Positions 34,056 through 43,316 of a DNA stretch of 64,000 nucleotides are shown one piece after another. The position numbers and the translations under genes are program-made. Every line of letters begins with the position of its first letter. The first letter of the stretch is position 1. A model generated the notes under the pieces. That model was not told the DNA's origin and made no database searches. It saw only the letters and a list, made by a program, of their open reading frames with translations. Origin of the DNA: Alkalihalobacillus sp. FSL W8-0930 (GTDB lineage: Bacteria > Bacillota > Bacilli > Bacillales > Bacillaceae_D); contig CP150183.1 of NCBI GenBank assembly GCA_037965595.1, positions 1,240,001 to 1,304,000 on the forward strand. Reading direction: 5' to 3'.

Positions 34056-35051
34056 ATGGTGAAAGTAGCAATGTTGAGTAGGTGGCATGTTCACGCTAAT
34101 GACTATGCAAGAGAAGCACTTGAACAGAACGATTTGGAGATCACTGCCGTTTGGGATGAAGACGCAAAAAGAGGTCAGGTTTGGGCTGATGAACTTAACG
34201 TACCTTTTTATGCTGATTTGGATAATCTCCTTGCACAAGATGAGATTGAAGGGGTCATCGTTGATACACCAACAGTCATGCATCGAGACGTTATCATGGC
34301 AGCTGTAGAGGCGAATAAACACGTATTTTCTGAGAAGGTGTTAGCTTTAACAACAGCTGAATGTGAAGAAATACTAGAAGCTGTTAATGGTCAGGGCGTG
34401 TCACTAATGCTTTCCTTACCACGATTAAACGATCCGACTTACCTTTATGCCGAAGAAGCTTTGAATCAGGGACTCTTAGGTACGTTAACATCCATCCGTT
34501 GCAGATTAGAGCATGGTGGTGCTGTATCAACGGAGGCAAATCCGAGTGGCTGGCTTCCCGAGCATTTTTTTAATAAAGAACAATGTGGTGGAGGAGCGTT
34601 AATCGACTTAGGTGCTCATCCGATTTACTTAACAAATCGCTTGGCTGGTAAGGTCGAATCGGTCATGTGTGAGATGGGGAGCTTTACGGGAAAGGAAGTT
34701 GATGACCATGCAACGGTCATTACTCGTCATAAATCAGGTGTTATTGGTGTGATCGAAGCTGGATTCGTTGCCGGTGGTAGTCCGTTTATCCTTGAACTAC
34801 ATGGGACGAAGGGAAGCATTCTAATTGAAGAGCAAAACCTACGAATTCGTTCGAGCGAGCTTGAACATGAAGGATGGCAGACCCCTAAGCTTCCCGAGAA
34901 AGAAAGTAGCGCAATGCAACAATGGGTCAACGAAATCCTGCACAAGCAGACTCCGCGAATCACGAGTGATGATATGATCCAATTAACGAGATTGAACGAA
35001 GCAGCAAAAAAATCGGCAGAAGAAGGCACGAGGGTTTTGCTAACTAAATAA
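34056..35051 (+). CDS. Gfo/Idh/MocA-family oxidoreductase, second
   Basis: The 331-residue protein is of the same family as the product at 31071-32180 but of a different subgroup: the N terminus reads VKVAMLSRWHVHANDYAREAL instead of a classic GxGxxG, and the EKP motif is changed to SEKVLAL. It keeps CGGGALIDLGAHPIYLTNRLAG with the catalytic histidine. The altered dinucleotide motif may indicate different cofactor use. It has its own promoter with the shared motif, so it probably works in the same sugar pathway. Confidence 0.88.
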   Translation: MVKVAMLSRWHVHANDYAREALEQNDLEITAVWDEDAKRGQVWADELNVPFYADLDNLLAQDEIEGVIVDTPTVMHRDVIMAAVEANKHVFSEKVLALTTAECEEILEAVNGQGVSLMLSLPRLNDPTYLYAEEALNQGLLGTLTSIRCRLEHGGAVSTEANPSGWLPEHFFNKEQCGGGALIDLGAHPIYLTNRLAGKVESVMCEMGSFTGKEVDDHATVITRHKSGVIGVIEAGFVAGGSPFILELHGTKGSILIEEQNLRIRSSELEHEGWQTPKLPEKESSAMQQWVNEILHKQTPRITSDDMIQLTRLNEAAKKSAEEGTRVLLTK

Positions 35052-35064
35052 GCTGTATAAAAAG

Positions 35065-35095
35065 AAAACCTGTGAACGGATCTTCACGGGTTTTT
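35065..35095 (+). terminator. Rho-independent terminator
   Basis: AAAACCTGTGAA and TTCACGGGTTTT (one G-T pair) with a 6-base loop and T-run end the dehydrogenase transcript. Confidence 0.85.
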
Positions 35096-35239
35096 CATGA
35101 TTACTATTTTGTCAGAAAATACGATAAATTTATAAAGGTGACAAACGATTGACTGTGAAACATGCTATACTCAAATTTGAAGAGTTCACTTACTGTTTAT
35201 CTACTATTTTAAGCTTACTACGTGAGGAGACTACAAGTC

Positions 35240-36559
35240 TTGAGACACATATTACACACCTGGACAGGCATGATTGAACCTGAATTAAAGTGCTGGAGAC
35301 GAGAGTTACATCAACATGCGGAAGTAGGATTTTGTGAATATGTGACAACCTACTTCATTTACAAAAAATTACTGTCACTTGATTTCACGTTACACATTGG
35401 TAAGGATGCAGTGGATACTGGATCTCGTTTTGGTGTGCCGAGAAAAGAGGAGTTAGAGGAGCATGAACAGCGCGCACTTAGGCAAGGAGTGCCTCGAGAA
35501 TTTCTCAATCAAATTCAAAGTGGTCACACAGGTGTAGTAGCTACTCTTGATACCGGTCGAGCAGGAAACCATATCGTTTTACGTTTTGACATTGATGCAC
35601 TTCCAATCGAGGAAGCGGAGGAACACGATCACATCCCAAGCAAAGAAGGGTTCCGTTCAAGAAACGCAGGGGTCATGCACGCATGTGGTCATGATGGTCA
35701 TACAGCTATTGGCTTAGGAATTGCACGGTTCCTTCATCAACATAAGGAACAATTAAATGGGCGGTACACATTACTTTTTCAACCAGCTGAAGAAGGAAGT
35801 AGAGGCGCGAATGCAATGGTTGCTAAAGGCTGGCTAGAGGATGCCGACCTTTTTCTAAGTGGTCATTTAGGCATTCATTCATTGCCGGTAGGTACGATTG
35901 TTGCGCGGGCGACAGGGATATTGGCTACTTCAAAGCTGGATGTGAAGATAAAAGGAAAAACGGCACATGCTGGAATGAGTCCTCATGAAGGAAAAAATGC
36001 ACTCTTAGCTGCTTCGTCTATGGTTTTAGCTCTTCATTCGATTGCTCCACATGGGGAAGGGGCTACTCGAATAAATGTTGGAACCTTGCAAGCAGGTACA
36101 GGCAGGAATATCGTTCCAGGAGAGGCGACGCTTCAGCTAGAAACAAGAGGAGCAACAACGCTTGAAAATCAGTATATGAAAGAAGAGGCCACACGTCGAA
36201 TTCAAGGAGCAGCTTTAATGTATGGCGTCGATGCTGATATAGAGATTGTAGGAGAAGGGGTAACAGCAGAAACAGACTCGTATTGGGCCAAACAGATTCC
36301 GAGAGTTTTAGCACAGAGTACTGTGGTTACGGATATTCATCCTGAACTCGAATTAAATGGATCAGAGGATGTGACCTACATGATGAAAGCCACCCAGCAA
36401 GCAGGTGGAAAAGCAGCCTATATGATATATGGGACACCGCTCGCAGCAGGGCATCATCATCGTTTATTTGATTTTGATGAGGGAGCATTACCTGTGGCTG
36501 TAAATGCATTAGCATATTTAATTTGTGCGGAGAATGGTCAAGGAATTCTTGAAATTTAA
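35240..36559 (+). CDS. M20-family amidohydrolase, AbgA-like
   Basis: The 439-residue metallopeptidase-like protein has WRRELHQHAEVGFCEY, LRFDIDALPI, VMHACGHDGHTAIGLG (metal ligands), QPAEEGSRGA (Glu pair) and a dimerisation domain with GKTAHAGMSPHEGKNAL. The insertion DTGSRFGVPRKEELEEHEQRAL near residues 55-85 is characteristic of AbgA, the p-aminobenzoyl-glutamate hydrolase subunit, rather than of simple amino-acid amidases. No AbgB-like second subunit lies beside it. The start is probably TTG 35240 behind GAGGAGA. Confidence 0.85.
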   Translation: MRHILHTWTGMIEPELKCWRRELHQHAEVGFCEYVTTYFIYKKLLSLDFTLHIGKDAVDTGSRFGVPRKEELEEHEQRALRQGVPREFLNQIQSGHTGVVATLDTGRAGNHIVLRFDIDALPIEEAEEHDHIPSKEGFRSRNAGVMHACGHDGHTAIGLGIARFLHQHKEQLNGRYTLLFQPAEEGSRGANAMVAKGWLEDADLFLSGHLGIHSLPVGTIVARATGILATSKLDVKIKGKTAHAGMSPHEGKNALLAASSMVLALHSIAPHGEGATRINVGTLQAGTGRNIVPGEATLQLETRGATTLENQYMKEEATRRIQGAALMYGVDADIEIVGEGVTAETDSYWAKQIPRVLAQSTVVTDIHPELELNGSEDVTYMMKATQQAGGKAAYMIYGTPLAAGHHHRLFDFDEGALPVAVNALAYLICAENGQGILEI

Positions 36560-36576
36560 CGGAGAGGAACAAAAAA

Positions 36577-37137
36577 ATGAAAGTACATATAACAGACCAA
36601 TTGATTGTCGCACCATTCCGGGTAGGAGACGCAGACGCATTGTTTAGATTAACGGATCAGTCTCGAGAATCCTTGCGCGCATGGTTGCCATGGGTTGATC
36701 GAATCCAACGAGTGGAGGACACGAGGCAATTTATTGAGTTTGCTGAAATGGATAGAGAAGCCGAGAAGCGTTTAGTCTTAGCCATAAGGTACAATAACAC
36801 GATTGTTGGAGTGGCTGGCTTTAATGAGATTGATCGAACAAATCAAATTGTTAAAATTGGCTATTGGTTAGGGGCTGAATACGAAGGTAGGGGATGGATG
36901 ACAGCTGTTGTAAAAGGTCTTATTCATCATGCGTTTACCACGATGGAGCTAAACAAGGTCGAGATTCGCGTAGCAGTTCACAATGCTAAAAGCCAAAGGA
37001 TACCGCAGCGCTTAGGTTTTGTGAATGAAGGGTGTATTCGCCAAGCAGAAAAACTCTACGATCGTTATGTTGATCATACAATATACGGGTTATTAAGAAC
37101 TGAATGGAAACAGCCGACTGAAAAGGAATCACCTTAA
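36577..37137 (+). CDS. GNAT acetyltransferase, RimL/YdaF type
   Basis: The 186-residue protein has the layout of ribosomal-protein-serine acetyltransferases: LRAWLPWVDRIQRVEDTRQFI, VGVAGFNEIDRTNQIVKIGYWLGAEYEGRGWMTAVV (acetyl-CoA loop) and VEIRVAVHNAKSQRIPQRLGFVNEG. The actual substrate could be another amine. GGAGAGGAAC precedes the ATG, 17 bases after the amidohydrolase, so they are probably cotranscribed. Its stop overlaps the convergent carboxypeptidase gene by 4 bases. Confidence 0.88.
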   Translation: MKVHITDQLIVAPFRVGDADALFRLTDQSRESLRAWLPWVDRIQRVEDTRQFIEFAEMDREAEKRLVLAIRYNNTIVGVAGFNEIDRTNQIVKIGYWLGAEYEGRGWMTAVVKGLIHHAFTTMELNKVEIRVAVHNAKSQRIPQRLGFVNEGCIRQAEKLYDRYVDHTIYGLLRTEWKQPTEKESP

Positions 37138-38054
37138 GTGACAGTCGGCTCAAGAATGGTAATAAGGGAGTTTATCGCATCCATATTTACACTTGCTCCA
37201 ATGGGAACACATGCTTTATAAATACCATGAGCAGTCGAGAGATTTGTGATTAGAGGCTTTCCAAGTGGGACTAGGAAGGACTGAATGAGTTCATTGTAAC
37301 TAACTCCGTAAGCGTCCTGGCAATTTGTGCATTCACCCGTAATAATACCGGCTACATTATCAAAAACACCTGCCGCATTTAAATGACTCATATATCGATA
37401 AACGGTATTAATCGGTTCATGCGTTTCTTCAAGAACAAGTATTTTACCTCTTGCATCAATCTCAAATTCTGTTCCGAGTGTGTCTACAAAAGACGTTAAA
37501 TTTCCACCAATTATTTCACCAGTTACATTGCCTGGCACTAGACTGACTAAAGGTATATCTGGGGGGTTCGTTAAGAGTTTTCTTGGAATGGGTGCAGAAA
37601 CAGCCCCAAAAAACTGATTAAAATTATAACTAGGTGTGGTTGGGCGAAAATCAATCAGCAATAGACTCTGGAAGCTTAAGAGGTCTGCATATTGATACAG
37701 AACATTTTGTAAGACCGTAATGTCACTATATCCTGTTAAAATTTTTGGATTCTCTTTAATCACATCAAAATCAAGATAAGGCAGAATACCTGCCACCCCT
37801 ACGCCACCCCGACTAGGTAAAATCATCTTAACATCTGGATTACTAAACATCTTCATAAGGTCAGAGGCTCGCTGCTCTGGTGTTCCTGCAAGGAATCCAT
37901 CTTGTGCAAAAACGTAATCACCAAATATTACGTTAAATCCTAAAGTGCGCAGATAGTCGGCTCGTGTATTAATAACAGCTGGATCGAGCGGACTGCCAAG
38001 CGTCACAATGCCAATCGTATCACCAGACTGTAAGGGAGCTGGTTTATTTGCCAT
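37134..38054 (-). CDS. LD-carboxypeptidase / MccF-like (S66 family)
   Basis: The 306-residue serine peptidase has LQSGDTIGIVTLGSP, a nucleophile region LPSRGGVGVAGILPYLDF, ILTGYSDITVLQNVLYQ, IIGGNLTSFVDTLGTEFEI and a C-terminal catalytic Glu/His region (ITGECTNC, TNLSTAHGIYKACVPIG). S66 members recycle murein tetrapeptides or cleave microcin C-like compounds (MccF). The GYSD element fits both groups. AAAGGAGG at 6-7 bases supports ATG 38054. It is convergent with the acetyltransferase gene. Confidence 0.85.
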   Translation of the reverse strand: MANKPAPLQSGDTIGIVTLGSPLDPAVINTRADYLRTLGFNVIFGDYVFAQDGFLAGTPEQRASDLMKMFSNPDVKMILPSRGGVGVAGILPYLDFDVIKENPKILTGYSDITVLQNVLYQYADLLSFQSLLLIDFRPTTPSYNFNQFFGAVSAPIPRKLLTNPPDIPLVSLVPGNVTGEIIGGNLTSFVDTLGTEFEIDARGKILVLEETHEPINTVYRYMSHLNAAGVFDNVAGIITGECTNCQDAYGVSYNELIQSFLVPLGKPLITNLSTAHGIYKACVPIGASVNMDAINSLITILEPTVT

Positions 38055-38232
38055 GGGGTACCTCCTTTTTATCTTCGTCAACATATATATGCATTGAGCT
38101 AGAAGGAAATCCTTATTTATGAAAAGAAGAGTATGATTATCCCTATGTTTATTCTAATCACTGAAAATCCTTTCTTGAGAAAAAGTGGAACCATTTGTTA
38201 CTCTTATAGTAGATAAAAGGGAGGACGAAAAG

Positions 38233-39192
38233 TTGAAAAAACGATCGATTACTTTACTCGTCGCTGTTACTTGTCTATTAGCAGCATGTGGCGAGCAAAA
38301 TGAGGAGTCTCTACCGGCTACTCATTCCGAATCAAAAACTCTTGCTCAGGATCAAAAAGAATCACTAGCTTTAGAGGAAAATGAAGAAGAACCTGAAGAC
38401 AAAGAGACGAACGAAGAAAGCGAAGAAGAGTCTACAGGAGAAAGTTCATCAGAGACCGAAGAGAATGTTACTACAAAAAAGAAAGACGCGGAGGAAGAAA
38501 TGGAAGTTGCTTCAACTTCAGATTCAGAGGTAACTGATGAATCAGATGAAGAAATAGAGCAAAAGGAAGAACAAGAAACAGAATCTGAGCCAGAAGCAGA
38601 ACCGGAACAAGAAACAGAACCTGAGCCAGAAGCAGAACCGGAACAAGAACAGCAACCACAAAGCTATGAAGCCATTCACCATACTAGAGGTCCATTAACT
38701 GCTGATGGTTCGACTGGTGCAACTGTTCAAACAGAATCTGGAGCGTTCACAATTGAAGCATCTCTCAAAAATATTCAAACCCTTCAATCAGGCCCTGTTC
38801 AAGTTCAATTAAAGAGTGCAAGCAAAATTAGTGGAGAAATTACTGAGCCAAGTCTTGCAGGTGTAGCTGGTGAAAATGTGGAATACATTCAATTAGATGC
38901 AGTTGTGACAAACACAAGTGGCGATCCTATATTATTTTATTTAGATAATACCAGGTTAGATTCTGGAAGCCATTCTTTTTATGCGAATGAGATGTTTAGT
39001 GCATCGGGAAGAGGATATGGCGATCTTCAGCCTTATACTGAACATCATATTACGTTATTTTATATGTTAGATGGAGTAAGCATTGGAGACGTTTATTCAA
39101 TTTATGGATTAACGGATGCACCAACCAATCAAGCTTCAGGAGCGGCAGTAGGAGAACCAATGAAGTTTCAATTTTCTTTTACAGGTGCTTAA
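38233..39192 (+). CDS. Lipoprotein with acidic linker, unknown function
   Basis: From TTG 38233, placed 8 bases after AAGGGAGG, the product has 319 residues. The signal peptide ends in lipobox LLAAC. Residues about 25-165 are extremely rich in Glu, with EPEAEPEQETEPE duplicated as a 36-bp DNA repeat. The C-terminal domain (about 170-319) is beta-rich and resembles the Ig-like domains of surface lipoproteins (VQLDAVVTNTSGDPILFYLDNTRL). The linker probably spans the cell wall; an acidic surface suits alkaline or salty habitats. The upstream frame to 38185 is probably not translated. Confidence 0.7.
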   Translation: MKKRSITLLVAVTCLLAACGEQNEESLPATHSESKTLAQDQKESLALEENEEEPEDKETNEESEEESTGESSSETEENVTTKKKDAEEEMEVASTSDSEVTDESDEEIEQKEEQETESEPEAEPEQETEPEPEAEPEQEQQPQSYEAIHHTRGPLTADGSTGATVQTESGAFTIEASLKNIQTLQSGPVQVQLKSASKISGEITEPSLAGVAGENVEYIQLDAVVTNTSGDPILFYLDNTRLDSGSHSFYANEMFSASGRGYGDLQPYTEHHITLFYMLDGVSIGDVYSIYGLTDAPTNQASGAAVGEPMKFQFSFTGA

Positions 39193-39233
39193 CTTAAAAA
39201 TTTCACGTACCGAACTCGAAGCGAGGCTATCAT

Positions 39234-39737
39234 ATGCAAATCTTTGAACTAAAAACAGTAGATCAAACCATACTGAATCGAATGGTCCAAAACCATTCGA
39301 TTCAGATTCAACGATTGGTACCTAATGCTGATATTCATCATGTTGGAAGTACGGCTGTATCTAATGCATTAACAAAGGGCGATCTTGATTTTCAAGTACG
39401 AGTAAAACAAGAGGATTTTCAACAAGCAAAACAATCATTATTAACCATCTACGGATTAAACACAGGTAGCTCTCAAACATCTTTTTTCAGCGCTTTTGAA
39501 ATAGAAGACGAGTTACCGATTGGTATTCAATTAACAGTCATCCATTCTGAAATTGATCACTTTTGGAAAGTAACCAAATACCTCAAAGAGAACCCCACAG
39601 CACAAGAGCAGTATAATCAGCTCAAACTTACGTACAACGGTCAACCGATGGACTTATATCGCAAGAAAAAATCTACATTTATTGAGTCGTTACTTGAATC
39701 GGAAGCATATATACATTTTTCAAGAACCTTAACGTAG
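39234..39737 (+). CDS. GrpB family protein
   Basis: The 167-residue protein matches the GrpB/UPF0157 nucleotidyltransferase-fold family: IHHVGSTAVSNALTKGDLDFQVRV, then IGIQLTVIHSEIDHFWKVTKYLKENP and a C-terminal YRKKKSTFIESLL. Here the usual STAVPG-L-AKPIID is altered to STAVSNALTKGDLD, keeping the second acidic residue. No function is established. It is 18 bases upstream of the HD gene. Confidence 0.8.
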   Translation: MQIFELKTVDQTILNRMVQNHSIQIQRLVPNADIHHVGSTAVSNALTKGDLDFQVRVKQEDFQQAKQSLLTIYGLNTGSSQTSFFSAFEIEDELPIGIQLTVIHSEIDHFWKVTKYLKENPTAQEQYNQLKLTYNGQPMDLYRKKKSTFIESLLESEAYIHFSRTLT

Positions 39738-39755
39738 TAAAGTGAGATGATCATC

Positions 39756-40694
39756 ATGTTTTTAAGGGAACCACTTTATCCAGAGATTCGCCCATTCTTT
39801 TGGGAAGTTGAAATCATGCAATCTTCCTATTTTCAAAGACTAAAACACTTAGCCCATTATGGAGGCGGATCCTTTGTTTCTCCTGTTACACATAGCCGTC
39901 TGGAGCACACGGTAGGTGTTTGGAAGCTTGCTGTACACTTTTTTCCAGAGTGGATTGAAATAAGGGCGGCCGCCTTATTACACGATATTGGACATTTACC
40001 ATTTTCCCATGCGATTGAGCGTACACTGGGCTACAATCATCACCACCTCACAGAAACGTACATCCAAAGTGATGAACTAAAAACGATTTTACATAAGGCT
40101 GGTTTGACGCCAAAACACATCTGCGATTTGCTAAATCAACAGTCACCATTAACAGGAACTGATGCTATCTTAGGGTTGGATCACTTAGATAGTTTTATAA
40201 GAGATACATATATGATGGGTAGATTAAATGGAAGTACCCATGATTTGCTTTCAAGACTTTCATGTACTAATGAAGGAATCTCAACGGACGCTCAAACGGT
40301 AGATTGGCTGCTTGACCTTATCCTCAAAGATCATCAAACGATGCATGCTCCATTGTTAAAAGCGGTTGATCAGTTACTAAGCGAAACGGTTCGCTTGCAT
40401 CAATTATCCGTTCAAGACGATATTTCGTTTTTAGTAGATGCTGAGTTAACTTCGCGCCTTTTGCAATCGTCGAATCTAAAAGTCCAGAATCTTATGAACA
40501 CCCTGTTATTTGCGCCGCATCGCATACAAGTATCAGATAAACTCTCCACTCATGGTCTCCATGTTCCAAAAGGAAAAGTGTATCACCGTTTACCATTGCT
40601 TTTAGGTCAAGATATGTCTCACACACAACTTGCCAAAACGCATACGCAGCAATTAAATCAATTAAGAAAAGAATATGAAGTGACTTTATTATGA
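39756..40694 (+). CDS. HD-domain phosphohydrolase
   Basis: The 312-residue protein carries an HD domain with metal ligands H in SRLEHTVGVW, HD in AALLHDIGHLPFSHAIE, and a distal D in LGLDHLDSFIRD. This arrangement is found in nucleotide phosphohydrolases of the dGTPase/YwfO type. The C-terminal third is helical. A GTGAG site fits ATG 39756; an ATG three codons earlier is also possible. It lies between the GrpB gene and an acetyltransferase, likely one transcript. Confidence 0.82.
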   Translation: MFLREPLYPEIRPFFWEVEIMQSSYFQRLKHLAHYGGGSFVSPVTHSRLEHTVGVWKLAVHFFPEWIEIRAAALLHDIGHLPFSHAIERTLGYNHHHLTETYIQSDELKTILHKAGLTPKHICDLLNQQSPLTGTDAILGLDHLDSFIRDTYMMGRLNGSTHDLLSRLSCTNEGISTDAQTVDWLLDLILKDHQTMHAPLLKAVDQLLSETVRLHQLSVQDDISFLVDAELTSRLLQSSNLKVQNLMNTLLFAPHRIQVSDKLSTHGLHVPKGKVYHRLPLLLGQDMSHTQLAKTHTQQLNQLRKEYEVTLL

Positions 40695-40703
40695 GGTGAA
40701 GAA

Positions 40704-41174
40704 ATGGAGATTCGCACATTAGATGTAAATGACAAACAACTAATACTCTCCGTTATCAACGAATGGTGGGGAGGGAGAGAGATGGCACATATGCTGCCAG
40801 CGTTGTTCTTCCATCACTTTAATCAAACAAGTTTTATCATGGAAGAGAAGGGAGAAATGATAGGATTTCTAGTAGGATTTCTTTCGCAGACTCATCCACA
40901 TGAAGCCTATATTCATTTTGTTGGCGTTCATCCAGACTATCGCAGGCAGAAAATAGGACAAACCTTGTATCGTCATTTTTTTCAGAAGGTTCAAAAAGAA
41001 CAACGGAGCATCGTGCGTTGTATTACTTCTCCACAAAATAAAAGCTCAATCGCATACCATCAAAGGATGGGATTTGCGATTTGTTCGGGTGATACATTAG
41101 TAAATGGAATTGAAGTGCAAACGAATTATGATGGTACAGGTAATGACCGAGTTGTATTTGAGAAAAGACTATAG
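40704..41174 (+). CDS. GNAT acetyltransferase
   Basis: The 156-residue protein shows the acetyl-CoA loop in IHFVGVHPDYRRQKIGQTLYRHFF and the terminal segment RCITSPQNKSSIAYHQRMGFAI. Preceding residues EWWGGREMAHMLPALFFHHF are typical of a Bacillus subgroup with unknown substrate. GAGGTGAAG lies before the ATG, which is 9 bases after the HD gene stop. Confidence 0.85.
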   Translation: MEIRTLDVNDKQLILSVINEWWGGREMAHMLPALFFHHFNQTSFIMEEKGEMIGFLVGFLSQTHPHEAYIHFVGVHPDYRRQKIGQTLYRHFFQKVQKEQRSIVRCITSPQNKSSIAYHQRMGFAICSGDTLVNGIEVQTNYDGTGNDRVVFEKRL

Positions 41175-41191
41175 TCAAGGGAGAATGATCA

Positions 41192-41941
41192 ATGGAAAAT
41201 GCACAGAAGATTTTAGAAGTGAATAAAGCAGGGTGGGAACGGTCAGCTGAACGCTTTTTTGGAAGAACAGCCTTACCTGAATATGGACCTCATGCGTACC
41301 GTGAAGATCAATTACAGTTATTTGACTCAATTGAGGGTAAAAAAGTGTTGGATATCGGATGCGGAAGTGGTCACTCCTTGCATTATATGGCACAACAAGG
41401 AGCCGAGGAATTATGGGGTCTCGACCTGTCTGAAAAGCAAATTAGAACCTCTCATGAAGTGTTAAAGAATCAAAAGGTTCAACAATTATTTGTGTCTCCT
41501 ATGGAAGAAAACCCGGGCTTACCAACAAATTATTTTGACATTGCCTATTCAATTTACGCATTAGGTTGGACGGTTGATTTAAAACAAACGCTTTCTAACA
41601 TTTATACGTATCTAAAACCAAATGGCACATTCATCTTTAGCTGGGAACATCCCATGCACGACCGAATTACTTACAAAGAAGGCAACTACACCTTTCATAA
41701 ATCATATCTCGAGGAAGGTCCTGAGTGGAACGAAGCATGGCCAGATCGTGTTATTACGCATCATATTAAACTAAGTACCTATGTAAATACTTTAGTTGAG
41801 TGCGGGTTTAGTATTGAAAAAATTCTTGATGATGTGTATATACCTGAGGAAAGTAACATGGGTGATCCAAGTAAATGGTATGCCACTCAAAAAGCAGCTC
41901 TGCTTCCTGCAACATTTATCGTGAAGGCTAGAAAAGGGTAG
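41192..41941 (+). CDS. SAM-dependent methyltransferase
   Basis: The 249-residue class I methyltransferase has motif I KKVLDIGCGSGHSLHYMA, motif II LWGLDLSE, and NYFDIAYSIYALGWTVDLKQTLSNIYTYLKPNGTFIFSWEHP (motifs III-IV). The tail with HHIKLSTYVNTLVECGFSIEKIL is common in small-molecule methyltransferases. The substrate is unknown. CAAGGGAG precedes the ATG. It is the last gene before a terminator. Confidence 0.88.
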   Translation: MENAQKILEVNKAGWERSAERFFGRTALPEYGPHAYREDQLQLFDSIEGKKVLDIGCGSGHSLHYMAQQGAEELWGLDLSEKQIRTSHEVLKNQKVQQLFVSPMEENPGLPTNYFDIAYSIYALGWTVDLKQTLSNIYTYLKPNGTFIFSWEHPMHDRITYKEGNYTFHKSYLEEGPEWNEAWPDRVITHHIKLSTYVNTLVECGFSIEKILDDVYIPEESNMGDPSKWYATQKAALLPATFIVKARKG

Positions 41942-41951
41942 AAGCAATAAG

Positions 41952-41984
41952 GACTTAAAGGATAATGAATCCTTTAAGTCTTTA
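41952..41984. terminator. Terminator between methyltransferase and MFS genes
   Basis: GACTTAAAGGAT and ATCCTTTAAGTC form a perfect 12-bp stem with a 5-base loop, followed by TTTAG; convergent genes. Confidence 0.85.
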
Positions 41985-41989
41985 GATGA

Positions 41990-43204
41990 TTAGGACGTTA
42001 ACTCGACCTCCGAACGGGAAGAGTCGATCTTCTGTTTGTTGCCTACTCTTCTAAATTGGAAGACCGCCAGTAACGACAGGAGACCTAATCCAAAGAATAT
42101 CCATCGTATATTAATGATCTCTGAGAGAAGGCCAGAGAAGAAACCAGCTAAAGGTAATGAGGCGAGTCCAATCATCATGACTAAACCATTAACTCTTCCT
42201 AACAGATTGGCAGGGACAATGTTTTGTCTAAATGTTTTATTTAGGACATTAAACATGATGACTGGTGCACTTTGTACGGAAATACAAATCATTAAACTAA
42301 ACCAATTCCAACTGAAAGCTGTTAGGATAATGCCAATCGCACTTACAAAAAGAACAATCGTCATTGCATATAGCGTCTGTTTCGAAGCTTTTACTACATT
42401 TAACAATAAGATACCTATAAACTGTGCTACGCCGGCACCTGCGTAAATCCAACCCAACTCCGTAGAGGTCACACCAATTTCGTCGCGAGAATAAAAAACA
42501 AGCATACTAAGTAATGAACCATTTGCAATATTTACAATGAAAATGAGCCATGTTAACGACCTGAGAATAGGATGTGTCCATAGATAGCTTGCTCCTTCTT
42601 TAAGGGATTGCCAGCTTGTCTTTTTATGATTTGAGCTAAATGGGTGAAGCAATGTTAAGAGGAGCAACGAAACAACAATTGGGAGATAGGCTACGCCAAG
42701 CACAAAAAATAGTGAATATACACCCATGAAACTAATTAGAATACCTGCTGCCATACTACCGAATAAAACAGAACTCGTATCAATGATTTGAAAAAGAGAG
42801 TTTACACGCATCAACGATTCTTTTTTGAATAGCTGAGGGATGACGGTGCTATTAGTCACATTAAAACAAGCACCAGCGCTTGCGACTAGAAAGCCAATGA
42901 GATAAAGAAACCCGATCTGAAGTAAATTTAATTGATGCAAAACTGGAATAAGAAGGACTAAGCTCCCTTGAAGCATTGCACTAAAAATCATAAGCTTTTT
43001 TCGAGAAACCCGGTCAGCTAGAGTACCAGCAATAGGAGCAATAAAAATAAGTGGTAGTGTCTGCACAAAAAACATAAGTCCGGTGCTTATTGAAGATTGA
43101 GTAAGCTCATAAACTAACCATGGAATAGCGATAACATACATTTTGTCACTTAGTTTGAACAGAATTGTTACAAAGAAATAAAGAATATAGTTCTTATGAA
43201 TCAA
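41990..43204 (-). CDS. MFS transporter
   Basis: The 404-residue protein has twelve predicted helices and the loop 2-3 motif GTLADRVSRKKLMIFSAML of MFS drug exporters. NVTNSTVIPQLFKKESLMRVNSLFQ is common in macrolide-efflux-like (MefA/enterobactin) MFS proteins. The start is TTG with GGGGAG seven bases before. It is divergent from an SgrR-like regulator, which may control it. Confidence 0.88.
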   Translation of the reverse strand: MIHKNYILYFFVTILFKLSDKMYVIAIPWLVYELTQSSISTGLMFFVQTLPLIFIAPIAGTLADRVSRKKLMIFSAMLQGSLVLLIPVLHQLNLLQIGFLYLIGFLVASAGACFNVTNSTVIPQLFKKESLMRVNSLFQIIDTSSVLFGSMAAGILISFMGVYSLFFVLGVAYLPIVVSLLLLTLLHPFSSNHKKTSWQSLKEGASYLWTHPILRSLTWLIFIVNIANGSLLSMLVFYSRDEIGVTSTELGWIYAGAGVAQFIGILLLNVVKASKQTLYAMTIVLFVSAIGIILTAFSWNWFSLMICISVQSAPVIMFNVLNKTFRQNIVPANLLGRVNGLVMMIGLASLPLAGFFSGLLSEIINIRWIFFGLGLLSLLAVFQFRRVGNKQKIDSSRSEVELTS

Positions 43205-43316
43205 TCAACATCTCCCCAATCAACTGTTTTTGTTTGATTTCATTATCAGTTTTTTGAAAAGAGGTAAAAAGAACAGAGATTAGTATTTGATGTCCCCTTT
43301 TAGGAAGGTGAAGAAC

